Shown: positions 25,797 through 36,711 of the stretch, piece after piece
Layout of the letters: each line of letters opens with the position of its first letter
Position numbering within the stretch: the first letter of the stretch is position 1
From: Cytobacillus solani
GTDB lineage: Bacteria; Bacillota; Bacilli; Bacillales; Cytobacillaceae
Reading direction: 5' to 3'
DNA: 64,000 nt
Assembly: GCF_001420595.1 (NCBI RefSeq)
Contig: NZ_LJIX01000006.1
Location: 2,091,650 to 2,155,649, forward strand
Position numbers and translations under genes: made by a program
The notes under the pieces: generated by a model
Databases searched by the model: none
Seen by the model: the letters and a program-made list of their open reading frames with translations, nothing else
What the model was told of the DNA's origin: nothing

Positions 25797-26537
25797 TTGA
25801 AAGGGGTTATTCTTGCTGGCGGCTCTGGTTCCCGTTTGAAACCATTTACTCAAGTATTCAATAAACATCTGTTGCCTGTTGGCAAGTATCCAATGATTTA
25901 TTGGCCTATTTTGAAATTAAGGGAAGCAGGGATCAAAGAAATTTTAATAATAACCAATCCTAAAGATATTCCTTCCTTTATTGAGATAGTAGGATATGGG
26001 GAAAACCTTAATGTAGAGCTTCATTATCAAATTCAGCCTAATGTAGGTGGAGGGATTGCAGACGCTTTATTAGGTGCACGCCATTTTATTAATAAAGAAA
26101 AGTTTATTGTTATTCTTGGCGATAATATTTTTGAGGATTCATTAACACCTTATGTTCATACATTTAAAGAACAGGAGAAAGGTGCAAGAGTCCTTCTTAA
26201 AGAAGTCAAAGACCCAACCAGATATGGGGTACCATATATAAACCCGATCAAAAGATTAATTCTCTCCATCATTGAAAAACCAGTTCATCCCCCTTCATCC
26301 TATTGTGTAACTGGAATTTATATGTATGACCATGAAGTTTTTCAGTACATTGATGCTGCTCAGCCCTCCGACAGAAACGAACTTGAAATTACAGATGTCA
26401 ACAATATGTACATTAAAAATAAACAACTTGAATACGATATTTTAAAAGGCTGGTGGATTGATGCGGGGACTCATGAATCACTATTTAAAGCTTTTCAATA
26501 TGTAAACACTAACCCGATTGGGGAGAACAATAAATGA
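25797..26537 (+). CDS. spsI: Glucose-1-phosphate thymidylyltransferase SpsI
   Basis: A 246-residue nucleotidyltransferase (the same length as B. subtilis SpsI) making dTDP-glucose from glucose-1-phosphate and dTTP, first step to dTDP-L-rhamnose. Motifs: [16 protein letters not shown] at the N-terminus, GDNIFED metal site near residue 112, EKPVHPPS, and [12 protein letters not shown] near the end. TTG 25797 follows AAAGGAG at good spacing; an upstream TTG at 25767 lacks a site. It overlaps spsJ by 4 bases. First gene of a four-gene operon. Confidence 0.93.
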   Translation: MKGVILAGGSGSRLKPFTQVFNKHLLPVGKYPMIYWPILKLREAGIKEILIITNPKDIPSFIEIVGYGENLNVELHYQIQPNVGGGIADALLGARHFINKEKFIVILGDNIFEDSLTPYVHTFKEQEKGARVLLKEVKDPTRYGVPYINPIKRLILSIIEKPVHPPSSYCVTGIYMYDHEVFQYIDAAQPSDRNELEITDVNNMYIKNKQLEYDILKGWWIDAGTHESLFKAFQYVNTNPIGENNK

Positions 26538-27493
26538 ACAACCACCTCCTAATCACTGGCGGAGCTGGCTTTATTGGAGCGAATTTTATTTCTTACTTGC
26601 TTAAATCTTCAAATTACTATATTACTAATGTTGATTCTCTGACCTATGCCAGTAATACGGAAGCCATCAAACGATTTGAAAAATCGAGTCAATATCAGTT
26701 TCTTCATCGTGATATTGGCAACGAGGAAGATCTGGATGCGATATTTGACCAAAAATATGCAGCAATCATCAACTTTGCTGCTGAATCACATGTGGATCGA
26801 AGCATTGTAGACGCGGCTCCATTTATTCGTACGAATATTAATGGCACATTTAACCTTTTACAAGCAGTATTAAACGGAAAAGCAATGAAAATGATTCAAA
26901 TTTCCACAGATGAAGTATATGGTTCCCTACAATTAACAGATCCTCCATTTACAGAAGAGACTCCTATTGCGCCTAATAATCCTTATTCGGCTTCGAAAGC
27001 AAGCGCTGATTTGCTCGTTAGATCCTACTTTAATACACATCAGCTTCCATTAACCATCACACGCTGCAGCAATAATTATGGACCATTTCAAAATGCAGAA
27101 AAATTTATACCTAAAGTTATTTCAAACGCACTAAAAAACATTGATATCCCAGTATACGGCGATGGGTTAAACATCCGTGACTGGATTTATGTGGAGGATC
27201 ACTGCCGAGCGATAAAATTGGTACTTGAAAATGGTGTTCCTGGAGAAGTGTACAACATTGGAGGCAGTGAAGAAAAAACAAATTTAGAAGTTATTCAACT
27301 CATCCTTAAAAAGCTGAAGAAAAGTGATGATCTCATACATTTTATTGAAGATCGGAAAGGCCATGACCGAAGATATTCAATGGATTCTGGGAAAATAGCA
27401 AGTAAGTTAGGATGGAAGGCACTCGTCTCTTTCTCCGAAGGAATAGATAGAACAATAGATTGGTACAAAAAACAGGAGAACGACAGCAGGTGA
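26534..27493 (+). CDS. spsJ: dTDP-glucose 4,6-dehydratase SpsJ
   Basis: A 319-residue extended short-chain dehydrogenase. NAD-binding [10 protein letters not shown] near residue 8, STDEVYG active-site loop near 127, and catalytic YSASKASAD (Tyr and Lys of YxxxK) near 150. It converts dTDP-glucose to dTDP-4-keto-6-deoxyglucose. It starts within the spsI stop (ATGA), and the next gene begins a few bases after its own stop, so translation is coupled through the operon. Confidence 0.93.
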   Translation: MNNHLLITGGAGFIGANFISYLLKSSNYYITNVDSLTYASNTEAIKRFEKSSQYQFLHRDIGNEEDLDAIFDQKYAAIINFAAESHVDRSIVDAAPFIRTNINGTFNLLQAVLNGKAMKMIQISTDEVYGSLQLTDPPFTEETPIAPNNPYSASKASADLLVRSYFNTHQLPLTITRCSNNYGPFQNAEKFIPKVISNALKNIDIPVYGDGLNIRDWIYVEDHCRAIKLVLENGVPGEVYNIGGSEEKTNLEVIQLILKKLKKSDDLIHFIEDRKGHDRRYSMDSGKIASKLGWKALVSFSEGIDRTIDWYKKQENDSR

Positions 27494-27497
27494 TCAA

Positions 27498-28340
27498 TTG
27501 AATATTTTAATAACTGGAGCTCATGGACAATTAGGAAAAGAATTAGAGAAACAATTATGCACATCCCATTCTGTCATTGGCTTAGGAAAAAAGGATTTGG
27601 ATATTACAAACAAAATTCAAGTTGATCACTTAATATCTCATTATAAACCGCAATTAATCATTCATGCTGCTGCTTTTACAGCTGTAGATCAATGCGAAAT
27701 TGAACCAAAAAAAGCAATGGAAGTTAATGCTCTCGGCACACAATATATCGCACATGCAGCCAATAAAATTCAGGCTCGACTGTTTTATATTAGTTCAGAT
27801 TATGTGTTCGACGGAAAGAAAAACAAGCCTTATACCGAAGAAGATGAGCCGAACCCTCAATCCATATATGGTCTGAGCAAGTGGCTGGGCGAGCAATTAA
27901 CACGTCATTGCTATCATTCAACAATTATTCGCACATCCTGGCTTTACGGGCATGGGGGGAATAATTTTGTTAAGACAATGTTAAACCTTTCTAAGAAAGG
28001 GAAGGAAATTAAGGTTGTTAATGACCAGTTAGGATCACCAACCTATGTGAATGACCTCACTGAAATGATTATTCAATTAATGGATAAAAAAAATGGAATT
28101 TACCATATAAGCAATTCAGGCTCGTGTACATGGAATGAATTTGCAAGGGCTATTTTTGAGGAAGCAGGGGTTAATCCCGACTTAGTTCTTCCTATTACAA
28201 CAGGCGAATATAAAGCTCTTGCCCCGAGGCCGCAATTTTCGGTATTCAGTCATCAAGCTTTGCTGAGAGAAGAAATTGCGCGTCCTAGACTGTGGAAAGA
28301 AGCTCTAAAAGAATTTATTCGAAAGGAGACTAGTCAGTGA
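27498..28340 (+). CDS. spsK: dTDP-4-dehydrorhamnose reductase SpsK
   Basis: A 280-residue RmlD-type reductase: ITGAHGQLGKEL (NADPH-binding) at the N-terminus, YISSDYVFDGKKNKPYTE near residue 98, and YGLSKWLGEQ with the catalytic Tyr/Lys. It makes dTDP-L-rhamnose from the epimerised keto sugar. A TTG start follows CAGCAGGTGA. It overlaps spsL by 4 bases (GTGA). Here the reductase precedes the epimerase, the same order as B. subtilis spsK-spsL. Confidence 0.92.
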   Translation: MNILITGAHGQLGKELEKQLCTSHSVIGLGKKDLDITNKIQVDHLISHYKPQLIIHAAAFTAVDQCEIEPKKAMEVNALGTQYIAHAANKIQARLFYISSDYVFDGKKNKPYTEEDEPNPQSIYGLSKWLGEQLTRHCYHSTIIRTSWLYGHGGNNFVKTMLNLSKKGKEIKVVNDQLGSPTYVNDLTEMIIQLMDKKNGIYHISNSGSCTWNEFARAIFEEAGVNPDLVLPITTGEYKALAPRPQFSVFSHQALLREEIARPRLWKEALKEFIRKETSQ

Positions 28341-28795
28341 TTGAAGGAGTGAAGATAAAAAAGCTTGTCAAACATTGTGATGACCGGGGATTTTTCGCTG
28401 AGCTTGTTCGTGATGATGAACCTGATTTATTGTCGAGGTTCGGGCAGGCTTCTTGGTCTATGAGCTATCCAGGTGTCATTAAAGCCTTTCACTATCACGA
28501 AAAGCAAGATGATTTATGGTTTTTTCCTTCAGGCAATGCCCAAGTTGTTCTACATGATTTGAGAGATAGCTCGTCTACAAAAGGAAAAACAGATGTTTAT
28601 TATTTAGGAGAAGAAAATCCAATCATGCTCCTGATCCCTAAAGGAATCGCACACGGATACCGAGTTTTAGGCGAAAAGCCTGCAACCATTATCTACTTTA
28701 CAACCAAATCATACGATAGCAAGAACCCTGATGAGAAAAGAATCGAGTGGAATGATCCATCCATTGGCTTTAACTGGGACACGAAATTTCGTTAA
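28337..28795 (+). CDS. spsL: dTDP-4-dehydrorhamnose 3,5-epimerase-like protein SpsL
   Basis: A 152-residue cupin of the RmlC type: KKLVKHCDDRGFFAEL near the N-terminus, KAFHYHEKQDDLWFFPSG with the active-site His, and IPKGIAHGYRVLGEKPATI. Expected to epimerise C3 and C5 of dTDP-4-keto-6-deoxyglucose. It is shorter than classical RmlC (about 180) but matches SpsL-type proteins. GTG start coupled to the spsK stop. Last gene before a terminator. Confidence 0.88.
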   Translation: MIEGVKIKKLVKHCDDRGFFAELVRDDEPDLLSRFGQASWSMSYPGVIKAFHYHEKQDDLWFFPSGNAQVVLHDLRDSSSTKGKTDVYYLGEENPIMLLIPKGIAHGYRVLGEKPATIIYFTTKSYDSKNPDEKRIEWNDPSIGFNWDTKFR

Positions 28796-28819
28796 TAATT
28801 AATTTGATGCATTGCCTGT

Positions 28820-28862
28820 CAATGGTGATAATTTTTGGCAACAATCACCATTGGCTTTTTTC
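28820..28862 (+). terminator. Rho-independent terminator of spsIJKL
   Basis: CAATGGTGAT (28820-28829) pairs with ATCACCATTG (28844-28853), followed by GCTTTTTTCT. Confidence 0.8.
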
Positions 28863-28975
28863 TGTTTCCTTTTTTCAGAAAATAGGAAGTAACATTTTTT
28901 TAAATACAGACAAGCATACAAGAGAATTAACATTAAATGAATATAATTTAATACCTCATGAAAGGATGTGAATTT

Positions 28976-29692
28976 ATGTCAAATTTTCACACAAACAATT
29001 GTAGTTGTTTTTGTAATCCTTGTGTTTGCGCGATGCAAAAAATACCAGGAGTAATAGGAAATGGAGGAGCAAGAGGGTTACGCGGAATGCAAGGACCACC
29101 AGGACCACCGGGGCCTGCTGGAGCACCAGGACCAGCTGGAATACCAGGAACACCAGGAATCCCTGGAGCTGGCGCAATTCTCCCATTTGCATCAGGTCTT
29201 CCAGTTTCACTATCTACGGTTCTAGGCGGTGTAGCTTCTACTCAAGGCCTAATCGGGTTTGGATCTTCAGGTACAACACTAAGTGTTTTAGGAGGACCAA
29301 TAGATCTTACAGGTGCTGGAGGAACACTTCAGAACTTGGCATTTTCCGTGCCACGAGCTGGGATCATTACATCTATGTCAGCATTTTTTAGTGTTTTTTT
29401 AGGTGTTGACCTTGGAGCTTCTACAGTAACGATTAGAGCACAGCTATATCGATCAGATTCCCCGCTAAGCAATGTCTTTAATCCAATTCCTGGAGCCATC
29501 GTTACACTAGATCCTGCTCTCAGTGGTGCCATTGTCTTAGGTAATACTACCGCAGGAAATACTCCTGGCTTGGCTATTCCAGTTGTACAAGGAGAACGCT
29601 TATTAATGGTATTTAGTGCACTAGCAACCGGCGGTATACCAATTGCTGTAACTTTTGCAGGATACGCAAGTGCAGGAGTTGCCATCAATTAA
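28976..29692 (+). CDS. BclB-like collagen-like exosporium protein
   Basis: A 238-residue protein in three parts: a Cys-rich leader ([14 protein letters not shown], residues 8-21), a short collagen-like Gly-X-Y stretch (about residues 38-68, [16 protein letters not shown]), and a C-terminal domain starting at [17 protein letters not shown] that continues [31 protein letters not shown] and ends YASAGVAIN, the pattern of the BclB C-terminal domain. Such proteins decorate the exosporium and carry rhamnose-containing glycans. ATG 28976 follows GAAAGGATGTG. It is adjacent to the dTDP-rhamnose operon, which may supply its sugar. Confidence 0.88.
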   Translation: MSNFHTNNCSCFCNPCVCAMQKIPGVIGNGGARGLRGMQGPPGPPGPAGAPGPAGIPGTPGIPGAGAILPFASGLPVSLSTVLGGVASTQGLIGFGSSGTTLSVLGGPIDLTGAGGTLQNLAFSVPRAGIITSMSAFFSVFLGVDLGASTVTIRAQLYRSDSPLSNVFNPIPGAIVTLDPALSGAIVLGNTTAGNTPGLAIPVVQGERLLMVFSALATGGIPIAVTFAGYASAGVAIN

Positions 29693-29718
29693 CTTGTTCC
29701 ATAATGTTTTTTCATTTT

Positions 29719-29745
29719 CCGTAGATGCGAATCTACGGTTTTTTG
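29719..29745 (+). terminator. Rho-independent terminator of the BclB-like gene
   Basis: CCGTAGAT (29719-29726) pairs with ATCTACGG (29731-29738), followed by a T run. Confidence 0.85.
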
Positions 29746-29891
29746 TTCTGTATTCATTTGAGCTTAAAATAATGGCTGCTAAAAAATAAATAAAATGGGC
29801 AGATGTTGAATATATTTGATGATGAAAAGATATCACAGGAAAAATAATCTTAGATGAAGAGAAGGGGATTCATTTGAGGGAGGACGTAAAA

Positions 29892-30155
29892 ATGACAAAT
29901 AGAAACCCGCCTAAAGAAAGGCAAATTGTCTGTTATGTTGTTAATGAGCTTCAGCTTGCTCAGGTTGCTAAAATATGTAACGATTATGGAATATATTCCA
30001 TCATTAAAATAAAACCCTACGTTGACATTTCACAGTTGAAAAAGGCGTTAAAAGTTAAAATGAAGGATAGATTATACGATCCTTGCCCATGCGGGAAAGG
30101 CGGGAAGTTTAAGTTTTGCTGTTATAATAAGGAAGTTAATATTGAGTTAAAATGA
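29892..30155 (+). CDS. Small SEC-C motif protein
   Basis: An 87-residue protein whose C-terminus, YDPCPCGKGGKFKFCCYN, is the SEC-C zinc motif known from SecA tails and many bacterial proteins. The N-terminal part (QIVCYVVNELQLAQVAKICN) has an alpha/beta pattern of unknown type. ATG 29892 lies 8 bases after GGGAGG; the TTG at 29874 would place that site inside the gene. It sits alone between the exosporium gene and the nonulosonate cluster. Confidence 0.75.
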   Translation: MTNRNPPKERQIVCYVVNELQLAQVAKICNDYGIYSIIKIKPYVDISQLKKALKVKMKDRLYDPCPCGKGGKFKFCCYNKEVNIELK

Positions 30156-30291
30156 ATATACCTATTAATCAGAATGAAGTATTTCAAGAATCGAAGTTTG
30201 CTATAAAGGATAAAAACAAACGTTTCTTGCTCATTTAAAAAAATAGAATTCATGATTTTTTAATGTCAATTTATTATGTGTCACAAAGTAG

Positions 30292-30320
30292 GATCGGGCA
30301 TATTTTATGCTCGGTCTTTT
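30292..30320 (+). terminator. Rho-independent terminator downstream of the SEC-C gene
   Basis: GATCGGGCATA (30292-30302) pairs with TATGCTCGGTC (30306-30316) using G-U pairs, followed by TTTTC. The rest of the 470-base gap before the next gene holds a candidate promoter but no gene. Confidence 0.6.
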
Positions 30321-30382
30321 CAATGTTTTCAGCCTGTCCGATTATTAAAATAGATTATTTTGATCCCTAGGTATTCATCTAT

Positions 30383-30410
30383 ACACCTAAAGTTTTATTC
30401 TCATATAATA
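30383..30410 (+). promoter_or_regulatory. Candidate sigma-K promoter of the nonulosonate cluster
   Basis: CATATAATA at 30402-30410 is preceded by ACAC at 30383-30386 (spacing 15 or 17). It matches the sigma-K -10 well and lies about 215 bases before the first gene, so the leader would be long. Confidence 0.4.
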
Positions 30411-30584
30411 CCTCAATATTATTTATTACCCTTAGAAATTTCATTGAAAGGAATTTAAGATTCAAACATAAGCTATTGGACAAACATACAAGAATGGAAA
30501 TAGATTAAGACTATTAATTAGAATCTTAATAAATAGTAAATATTTGTTCACCGATTTTTCGTAACTGGCATATTTATTTAATAG

Positions 30585-31592
<1,008 letters not shown>

Positions 31593-31662
31593 GATAAGTC
31601 ATTTAATAATAACAATTTATTAATCTAGGAAATATATTTTTTTATGGAAGGGAGTTTATTAA

Positions 31663-32823
31663 TTGAATCATAAACCAGTTAGACCTACCTACCTTCCTTA
31701 TGCAAGTCAATCGATTGATAATGATGATATTGAAGCAGTGCTTAAAGTTCTAAAAAATGACTACTTAACTACAGGTCCTACTGTTCAAGAGTTTGAAAGG
31801 AAAATTGCAGATTATGTCGGAGTAAAATATGCAGTAACATTTTCAAGTGGGACTGCAGCTCTCCATGGTGCATGTTTTGCAGCAGAAATAGCGGAAGGTG
31901 ATGAAGTAATAACAACGCCGATGACGTTTGCTGCAAGTGCTAACTGTATATTGTATCAGGATGGGAAGCCTGTTTTTGCAGATATAGATGAGCTTACCTA
32001 TAATATTAACCCTGCTAAAGTTGAACATTTAGTTACTGAGAAAACAAAAGCAATCATCCCTGTTGACTTTACAGGTCAACCAGTAGATTTAGACGAAATT
32101 TTGCGTATAGCAAAAAAATATAACTTAGTAGTTATCGAAGATGCCGCACATGCATTAGGCGCTGTATATAATGGCAGAAAAATAGGTTCAATTAGTGATA
32201 TGACAATGTTTAGTTTTCATCCAGTAAAACATATTACAACTGGTGAAGGGGGGGTAATAACAACTAATAAAAAAGTTTATTATGATAAGTTAATTCAATT
32301 TAGAAGTCATGGGATCACTCGAAATCCAGATTTGCTATATAATAATGAGGGTTCTTGGTATTATGAAATGCACTTTTTAGGTTATAACTATCGAATGACT
32401 GATATTCAGGCTGCGCTTGGCATAAGTCAATTAAAAAAAATAGGTGTGTTAATCAATCAAAGAAAAACTTATGTTTCTATGTATAATGAGGCTTTTAGGG
32501 ATATGGAACAAGTCAATATCCCCTTTCAGAAGGAACAAAGAGAATCAAGTTGGCATTTATATATTTTAAGCCTTAACTTAGAAAAATTAGAAAAAGGAAG
32601 AAATGATATTTTTAATGAATTAATTAAAGAAAATATTGGAGTAAATTTGCATTACATTCCTGTATATTATCACCCTTATTATAATCAATTAGGTTATAAA
32701 CAAGGAATATGTCCGATTTCAGAAAAGCTTTATCAACGTTTTATTACTTTACCTTTGTTTTCTTCTATGACAAGGGAAGATGTTAAAGACGTCATTAAAG
32801 CGGTTAAAAAGGTTATATTATAA
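31663..32823 (+). CDS. pseC: PseC/SpsC-like nucleotide-sugar 4-aminotransferase
   Basis: A 386-residue DegT/DnrJ/EryC1-family PLP enzyme. TTGPTVQEFERKIADYVG near residue 34, SSGTAALHGAC PLP-phosphate site near 62, DAAHALGA near 164, and the PLP lysine K189 in FSFHPVKHITTGEGG. It should transaminate the 4-keto sugar made by the PseB-like enzyme to UDP-4-amino-4,6-dideoxy-L-AltNAc. A TTG start follows GGAAGGGAG. Order after a PseB homologue supports the Pse pathway rather than perosamine synthesis. Confidence 0.88.
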   Translation: MNHKPVRPTYLPYASQSIDNDDIEAVLKVLKNDYLTTGPTVQEFERKIADYVGVKYAVTFSSGTAALHGACFAAEIAEGDEVITTPMTFAASANCILYQDGKPVFADIDELTYNINPAKVEHLVTEKTKAIIPVDFTGQPVDLDEILRIAKKYNLVVIEDAAHALGAVYNGRKIGSISDMTMFSFHPVKHITTGEGGVITTNKKVYYDKLIQFRSHGITRNPDLLYNNEGSWYYEMHFLGYNYRMTDIQAALGISQLKKIGVLINQRKTYVSMYNEAFRDMEQVNIPFQKEQRESSWHLYILSLNLEKLEKGRNDIFNELIKENIGVNLHYIPVYYHPYYNQLGYKQGICPISEKLYQRFITLPLFSSMTREDVKDVIKAVKKVIL

Positions 32824-33016
32824 ATTAAATCTATGAATTGAAAAATATAAAGTTAATTGTTTTGGTGAACCTTAATTAACGAGGATAATTAAGAAAAAAG
32901 GCCAGGAAGTAATAGAGATTAGGAATATAATTAATATATCTGTTAAAGAATACCTTTTAATTGATAAATTTTGTAATAATCAATTAATCTCGAAAGTTGA
33001 TACGGAGGAACAATAA

Positions 33017-33745
33017 TTGGGGATTAATGTTATTATACAAGCTAGGGTTGGCTCAGAAAGATTACCAGGTAAAGTTTTAATGAGATTGGGAGAGCATTCT
33101 GTTTTGGAGTATGTGGTAGCTCGGTGTAAACAGATAGAAGGTATCCAAAATATAATAGTTGCAACATCAAATACAGAAAAAGATGATGAAATTGAAAAGT
33201 GGTGTTTGAAGAACCAAACTTTGTGTTTCAGAGGATCTGAAAAAGATGTTTTAAGCAGATTTATTGATTGTATAAAGAAGTATCCCGCTGAATATATTAT
33301 TAGGGTAACAGCAGACTGCCCCTTTGTAGACTACGAGACGGCAAGTAGGATTGTGAAATTAGTGCAAAGTAGTAAATGCGATATTGTGAATATTGTCGGA
33401 AAAGTTCCACGAGGATTAAACATCGAATTAATTTCAAGTAAAGCTTTACAAAATATTTATGATATCGGAAAAGAAAATAGACATAGGGAACATGTTACAC
33501 TATATGCTTATGAATTTACTAATAAATTCAACTGGAAAAATTATGTTATAGATGAAAATTTACAGTATCCAGAATTAAGAATTACTTTAGATACGCAAGA
33601 AGATTATCAGCTTTGTGAGCGGATCGCTCAAAAATTCCAAAACCCTTTAGTTTCCAGCTACGAAGTAATCCGTTTTTTAATTCAGAATCCAGATATCGCA
33701 AGTATTAACAAGCACATTAAACAAAAACCTGTTAATAAAATGTAA
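33017..33745 (+). CDS. spsF: SpsF-like nonulosonate cytidylyltransferase
   Basis: A 242-residue CMP-sugar nucleotidyltransferase. INVIIQARVGSERLPGKVL at the N-terminus is the SpsF/PseF signature, with RVTADCPFVD metal site near residue 95. It should activate the nine-carbon acid with CTP. A TTG start follows GGAGGAAC. The 190-base gap before it contains no gene. It is followed 16 bases later by the ATP-grasp gene. Confidence 0.88.
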   Translation: MGINVIIQARVGSERLPGKVLMRLGEHSVLEYVVARCKQIEGIQNIIVATSNTEKDDEIEKWCLKNQTLCFRGSEKDVLSRFIDCIKKYPAEYIIRVTADCPFVDYETASRIVKLVQSSKCDIVNIVGKVPRGLNIELISSKALQNIYDIGKENRHREHVTLYAYEFTNKFNWKNYVIDENLQYPELRITLDTQEDYQLCERIAQKFQNPLVSSYEVIRFLIQNPDIASINKHIKQKPVNKM

Positions 33746-33761
33746 TTATGGGGTTGAAAAG

Positions 33762-34958
33762 ATGAAAGTCCTGTCCATTGGAGCTGGAAAAGAACAAATT
33801 TTTAGTATTCAAGAAGCTAAAAGAATGGGCTTAATCGTAATAGGTATTGATGGTGACAAAGACGCACCAGGTTTTGCATATTGTGATGTTACTTATAATA
33901 TTGATTTAAAAGAAGTCAACGATATTATTAAAGTAGCTAGAAAACATCAGATAAAATTTGTGTTACCTGTACCAATCGGCGGGTCGCTAATTACGATTGG
34001 AAAAGTAAACGATGAACTGAATCTAAAGGGAATATCAGAGACTGCAGCAATATCATTTGTTCATAAATCAGAGTTTTATAGATGTTTGGAAGTGTTAAAT
34101 TTACCTCGGCCTAAACAAATTATTTTGAAAGAAAGCAAAAGTAAAATACATGAATTAAAAAGAAAAATAAATATTATTGGTTACCCGTGTGTTATAAAAC
34201 CTTCTATTGGTTCAGGTAGCAGAGGAGTCGGAGTAATACGTTCAAATGAAGAATTGGACCAATTACTCGAATTTCATCATTCTACTTTACTTAAGGATGA
34301 AGCTACTTTAATTGAATCATTTATAGAAGGGACTGAATATGGAATTGATGGAAGAATTGTAAATGGAAAATTTGAATTACTGTTAATCCGTGAAAAAATT
34401 TTAACTAATCTCCCTTTTAGACAAGAAATAGGCTATTTAGCTCCTGCAAGAATACATCCTCCATTAGAACAAAGTATTATATTAATCCTCCAACAATTAA
34501 CTACCTTAATTCAGGCCAACAACTGTTTATTTCACGCTGATATTATTATTAATAATGATGGGATTTTTGTTATCGAAAGTTCTGGGAGACCTGCTGGATT
34601 AAACTTAATGACTCATTTTATTCCACATGTTATAGGGTTTAATCCAATTTCTAATTTTATTGCATATTTAATGGGGAAAGCGTTATATTGTCCTAATATT
34701 AAAGTTAATAAAGTGTACATGATCTGTTTTTTTGATTTAAAACCAGGAATAGTTAAAGTAATCCCCCAAAAAGATAAAGATTTTAATGTTCAGAAAGTTC
34801 TTTATTATGATTGTCAATTGAGAGTAAATGAGTTTATTCATGTTGTAAAACAAGGGAAAGACATTGTGAATAGGGGTTATTTTATTGTTTGTGGTGACGA
34901 TTTTAAGAATTGTGAGGGCATAGCAGAAAATATTTTTTCTAAATTTATTATAGAGTAA
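33762..34958 (+). CDS. ATP-grasp enzyme of the nonulosonate cluster
   Basis: A 398-residue ATP-grasp ligase. Preatp-grasp Rossmann part (GAGKEQIFSIQEAKRMGL), lid loop VIKPSIGSGSRGVGV near residue 142, the EGTEYGIDG strand, and metal ligands near FHADIIINNDGIFVIESSGRP. Such enzymes join a carboxylate to an amine through an acyl phosphate. No acetyltransferase of the PseH/SpsD type is present in the cluster, so this enzyme may attach an amino or other acid to the sugar amine made by the PseC-like enzyme (inference). It could also make an unrelated precursor. Confidence 0.8.
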   Translation: MKVLSIGAGKEQIFSIQEAKRMGLIVIGIDGDKDAPGFAYCDVTYNIDLKEVNDIIKVARKHQIKFVLPVPIGGSLITIGKVNDELNLKGISETAAISFVHKSEFYRCLEVLNLPRPKQIILKESKSKIHELKRKINIIGYPCVIKPSIGSGSRGVGVIRSNEELDQLLEFHHSTLLKDEATLIESFIEGTEYGIDGRIVNGKFELLLIREKILTNLPFRQEIGYLAPARIHPPLEQSIILILQQLTTLIQANNCLFHADIIINNDGIFVIESSGRPAGLNLMTHFIPHVIGFNPISNFIAYLMGKALYCPNIKVNKVYMICFFDLKPGIVKVIPQKDKDFNVQKVLYYDCQLRVNEFIHVVKQGKDIVNRGYFIVCGDDFKNCEGIAENIFSKFIIE

Positions 34959-34985
34959 ATATTAGTAAACGAGGAGTACAAAAAG

Positions 34986-35663
34986 ATGACAAATTTTGAC
35001 GATTTAAATAAACAGGCATGGGGAAAATCAATTTTAAAGCACCAAATGTTATATCCAAATGAAAGAATCGTTTCTTTTTTGGCTAGGAATTTTAAAGATA
35101 TAGATCATAACCATGTTAAGAATGCTCTAGATGTAGGGTTTGGTTCGGGTAGGCATTTGAAACTGCTATTAGATTATGGATTTAATACGTATGGGATCGA
35201 TTATAGTAAGGAAAGTTTTCAAATTGCTAATTCTGTCTTAGGCCATCATGAAAAGTTGAAGGGACTTAAATTAGAAAGTATAGAAGAAAACTCATTTTTT
35301 AATGAATTTTTTGATGTGATTCTCCTTTTTGGAGTTGTTTTTCTTAGGAAGTATGATCAAATGTTTAATGATTTAAAAACGATGTATCAATTATTGAAAC
35401 CAAATGGAAAAATGATTGTCAATTTTAGAACAACTGAAGATTTTCTTTTCGGTAAAGGTAGAAAAATCAGTGAAGAAACTTATCATTTAGGTAATTCTGT
35501 TCCTGTTTATCAAAATATGCTTTATACATTTTTATCAAAAGAACAAGCTGAAATGCTTTTAACTAAAGTTGGTTTTACTGTAGAAAATATTGAAAGAGAC
35601 GATTATTGGAAGAATAATTTGAGTGAGAAACACAGTTGGTGGGTATTTACTGTAAGGAAGTGA
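34986..35663 (+). CDS. Class I SAM-dependent methyltransferase
   Basis: A 225-residue Rossmann methyltransferase with motif I ALDVGFGSGRHLKLLLDYG near residue 48 and the acidic residue of motif II in TYGIDYSKES. Motif IV is FDVILLFGVVF. Its position between the ATP-grasp and the SpsE-like genes suggests N- or O-methylation of the acyl group or sugar. GAGGAGTAC precedes the ATG. Substrate unknown. Confidence 0.8.
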   Translation: MTNFDDLNKQAWGKSILKHQMLYPNERIVSFLARNFKDIDHNHVKNALDVGFGSGRHLKLLLDYGFNTYGIDYSKESFQIANSVLGHHEKLKGLKLESIEENSFFNEFFDVILLFGVVFLRKYDQMFNDLKTMYQLLKPNGKMIVNFRTTEDFLFGKGRKISEETYHLGNSVPVYQNMLYTFLSKEQAEMLLTKVGFTVENIERDDYWKNNLSEKHSWWVFTVRK

Positions 35664-35667
35664 TCGG

Positions 35668-36711
35668 ATGTATATATCTAATAGGAGTATTGGGTATGAT
35701 GATCCAACATTTATTGTTGCAGAAATAGGGGCAAATCATAATGGTGATTTTGAATTAGCAAAAAGGTCTATTCGGGCAGCAGCTGAAGCTGGTGTTGATG
35801 CCGTAAAGTTTCAAACCTACACAGCTGATGAACTGCTTTCTGACCATGAACGTATTGTTTCTTGGGGGAAATCACCTGCCTTAAAATCTGAAAAAATTGG
35901 CGACATGTTTAATCGACTTTCGCTAAAGCGCCAATGGCATCTAGATTTATTTAATTATGCCAAAAGCTTAGGTGTGATACCATTTTCTACGCCATTTAGT
36001 TTAGATGGAGTTCGGTTTTTAAATGAATTGAAAGTTCCGTGCTTTAAAGTAGCAGCTTCCGATGTGAATTATCTTGAAATGTTAACTTTACTGGCAAAGA
36101 TGAATAAACCAGTGATGCTATCACTTGGAAAATGCTCTTTATCAGAAGCGGATATTGCTATTAACACTTTATTAAACAACGGGTGTAAAGATCTTGTTAT
36201 TATGCATTGTGTTTCACAATACCCATCACCCATGGAAGAGATGAACTTAAGAGTAATCAAAAGTACAAAAGCAATGTATCCAGAGTGTATCGTAGGGTTT
36301 TCAGATCATTCTTTGGGAATAACATCTGCAATTGGTGCTGTTGTTTTAGGTGCTAGAGTGATAGAAAAGCATTTTACACTTAATAAACAATTAGATGGAC
36401 CAGACCATTGGTTTAGCTTAGATCCATTGGAGATGAAGTTACTCGTTAATGAAATTAGGAATATAGAATTGGCATTGGGGAGTCCTAGGAAAAGAGTGAT
36501 GCCTTCAGAAGAGAATGAACGACAAACCTCTATTCGCTCAATTGTTTTAAATAAAGATTTGAACTATGGAGATATCATTCGAAAAGAAGATATTAAATTT
36601 ACAAGACCAGGGTGGGGAATATCTCCTTTCGATAGAGATAAAATTATCGGTTTAAAAATTAATAAAAGCTTACCAAAAAATACTGTACTGAAGTGGGAGT
36701 ACTTTAAGTGA
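35668..36711 (+). CDS. spsE: PseI/SpsE-like nonulosonic acid synthase
   Basis: A 347-residue NeuB-family enzyme that condenses phosphoenolpyruvate with a six-carbon sugar to the nine-carbon acid. N-terminal TIM barrel: VAEIGANHNGDFELAKRSI, DAVKFQTY, PFSTPFSLDGV, KVAASD, GFSDHSLG and VIEKHFTL; C-terminal SAF (antifreeze-like) domain from about residue 285 (SIRSIVLNKDLNYGD). These are the SpsE/PseI signatures. ATG follows AAGGAAGTGATC. It overlaps the hydrolase gene by 4 bases. Confidence 0.92.
   Translation: MYISNRSIGYDDPTFIVAEIGANHNGDFELAKRSIRAAAEAGVDAVKFQTYTADELLSDHERIVSWGKSPALKSEKIGDMFNRLSLKRQWHLDLFNYAKSLGVIPFSTPFSLDGVRFLNELKVPCFKVAASDVNYLEMLTLLAKMNKPVMLSLGKCSLSEADIAINTLLNNGCKDLVIMHCVSQYPSPMEEMNLRVIKSTKAMYPECIVGFSDHSLGITSAIGAVVLGARVIEKHFTLNKQLDGPDHWFSLDPLEMKLLVNEIRNIELALGSPRKRVMPSEENERQTSIRSIVLNKDLNYGDIIRKEDIKFTRPGWGISPFDRDKIIGLKINKSLPKNTVLKWEYFK

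Noticed and set aside
29020-29391. Arg/Asn/Thr-rich 123-codon plus-strand frame in the collagen-like gene
   Set aside because: Out-of-frame reading of the Gly-Pro repeats of the real gene.
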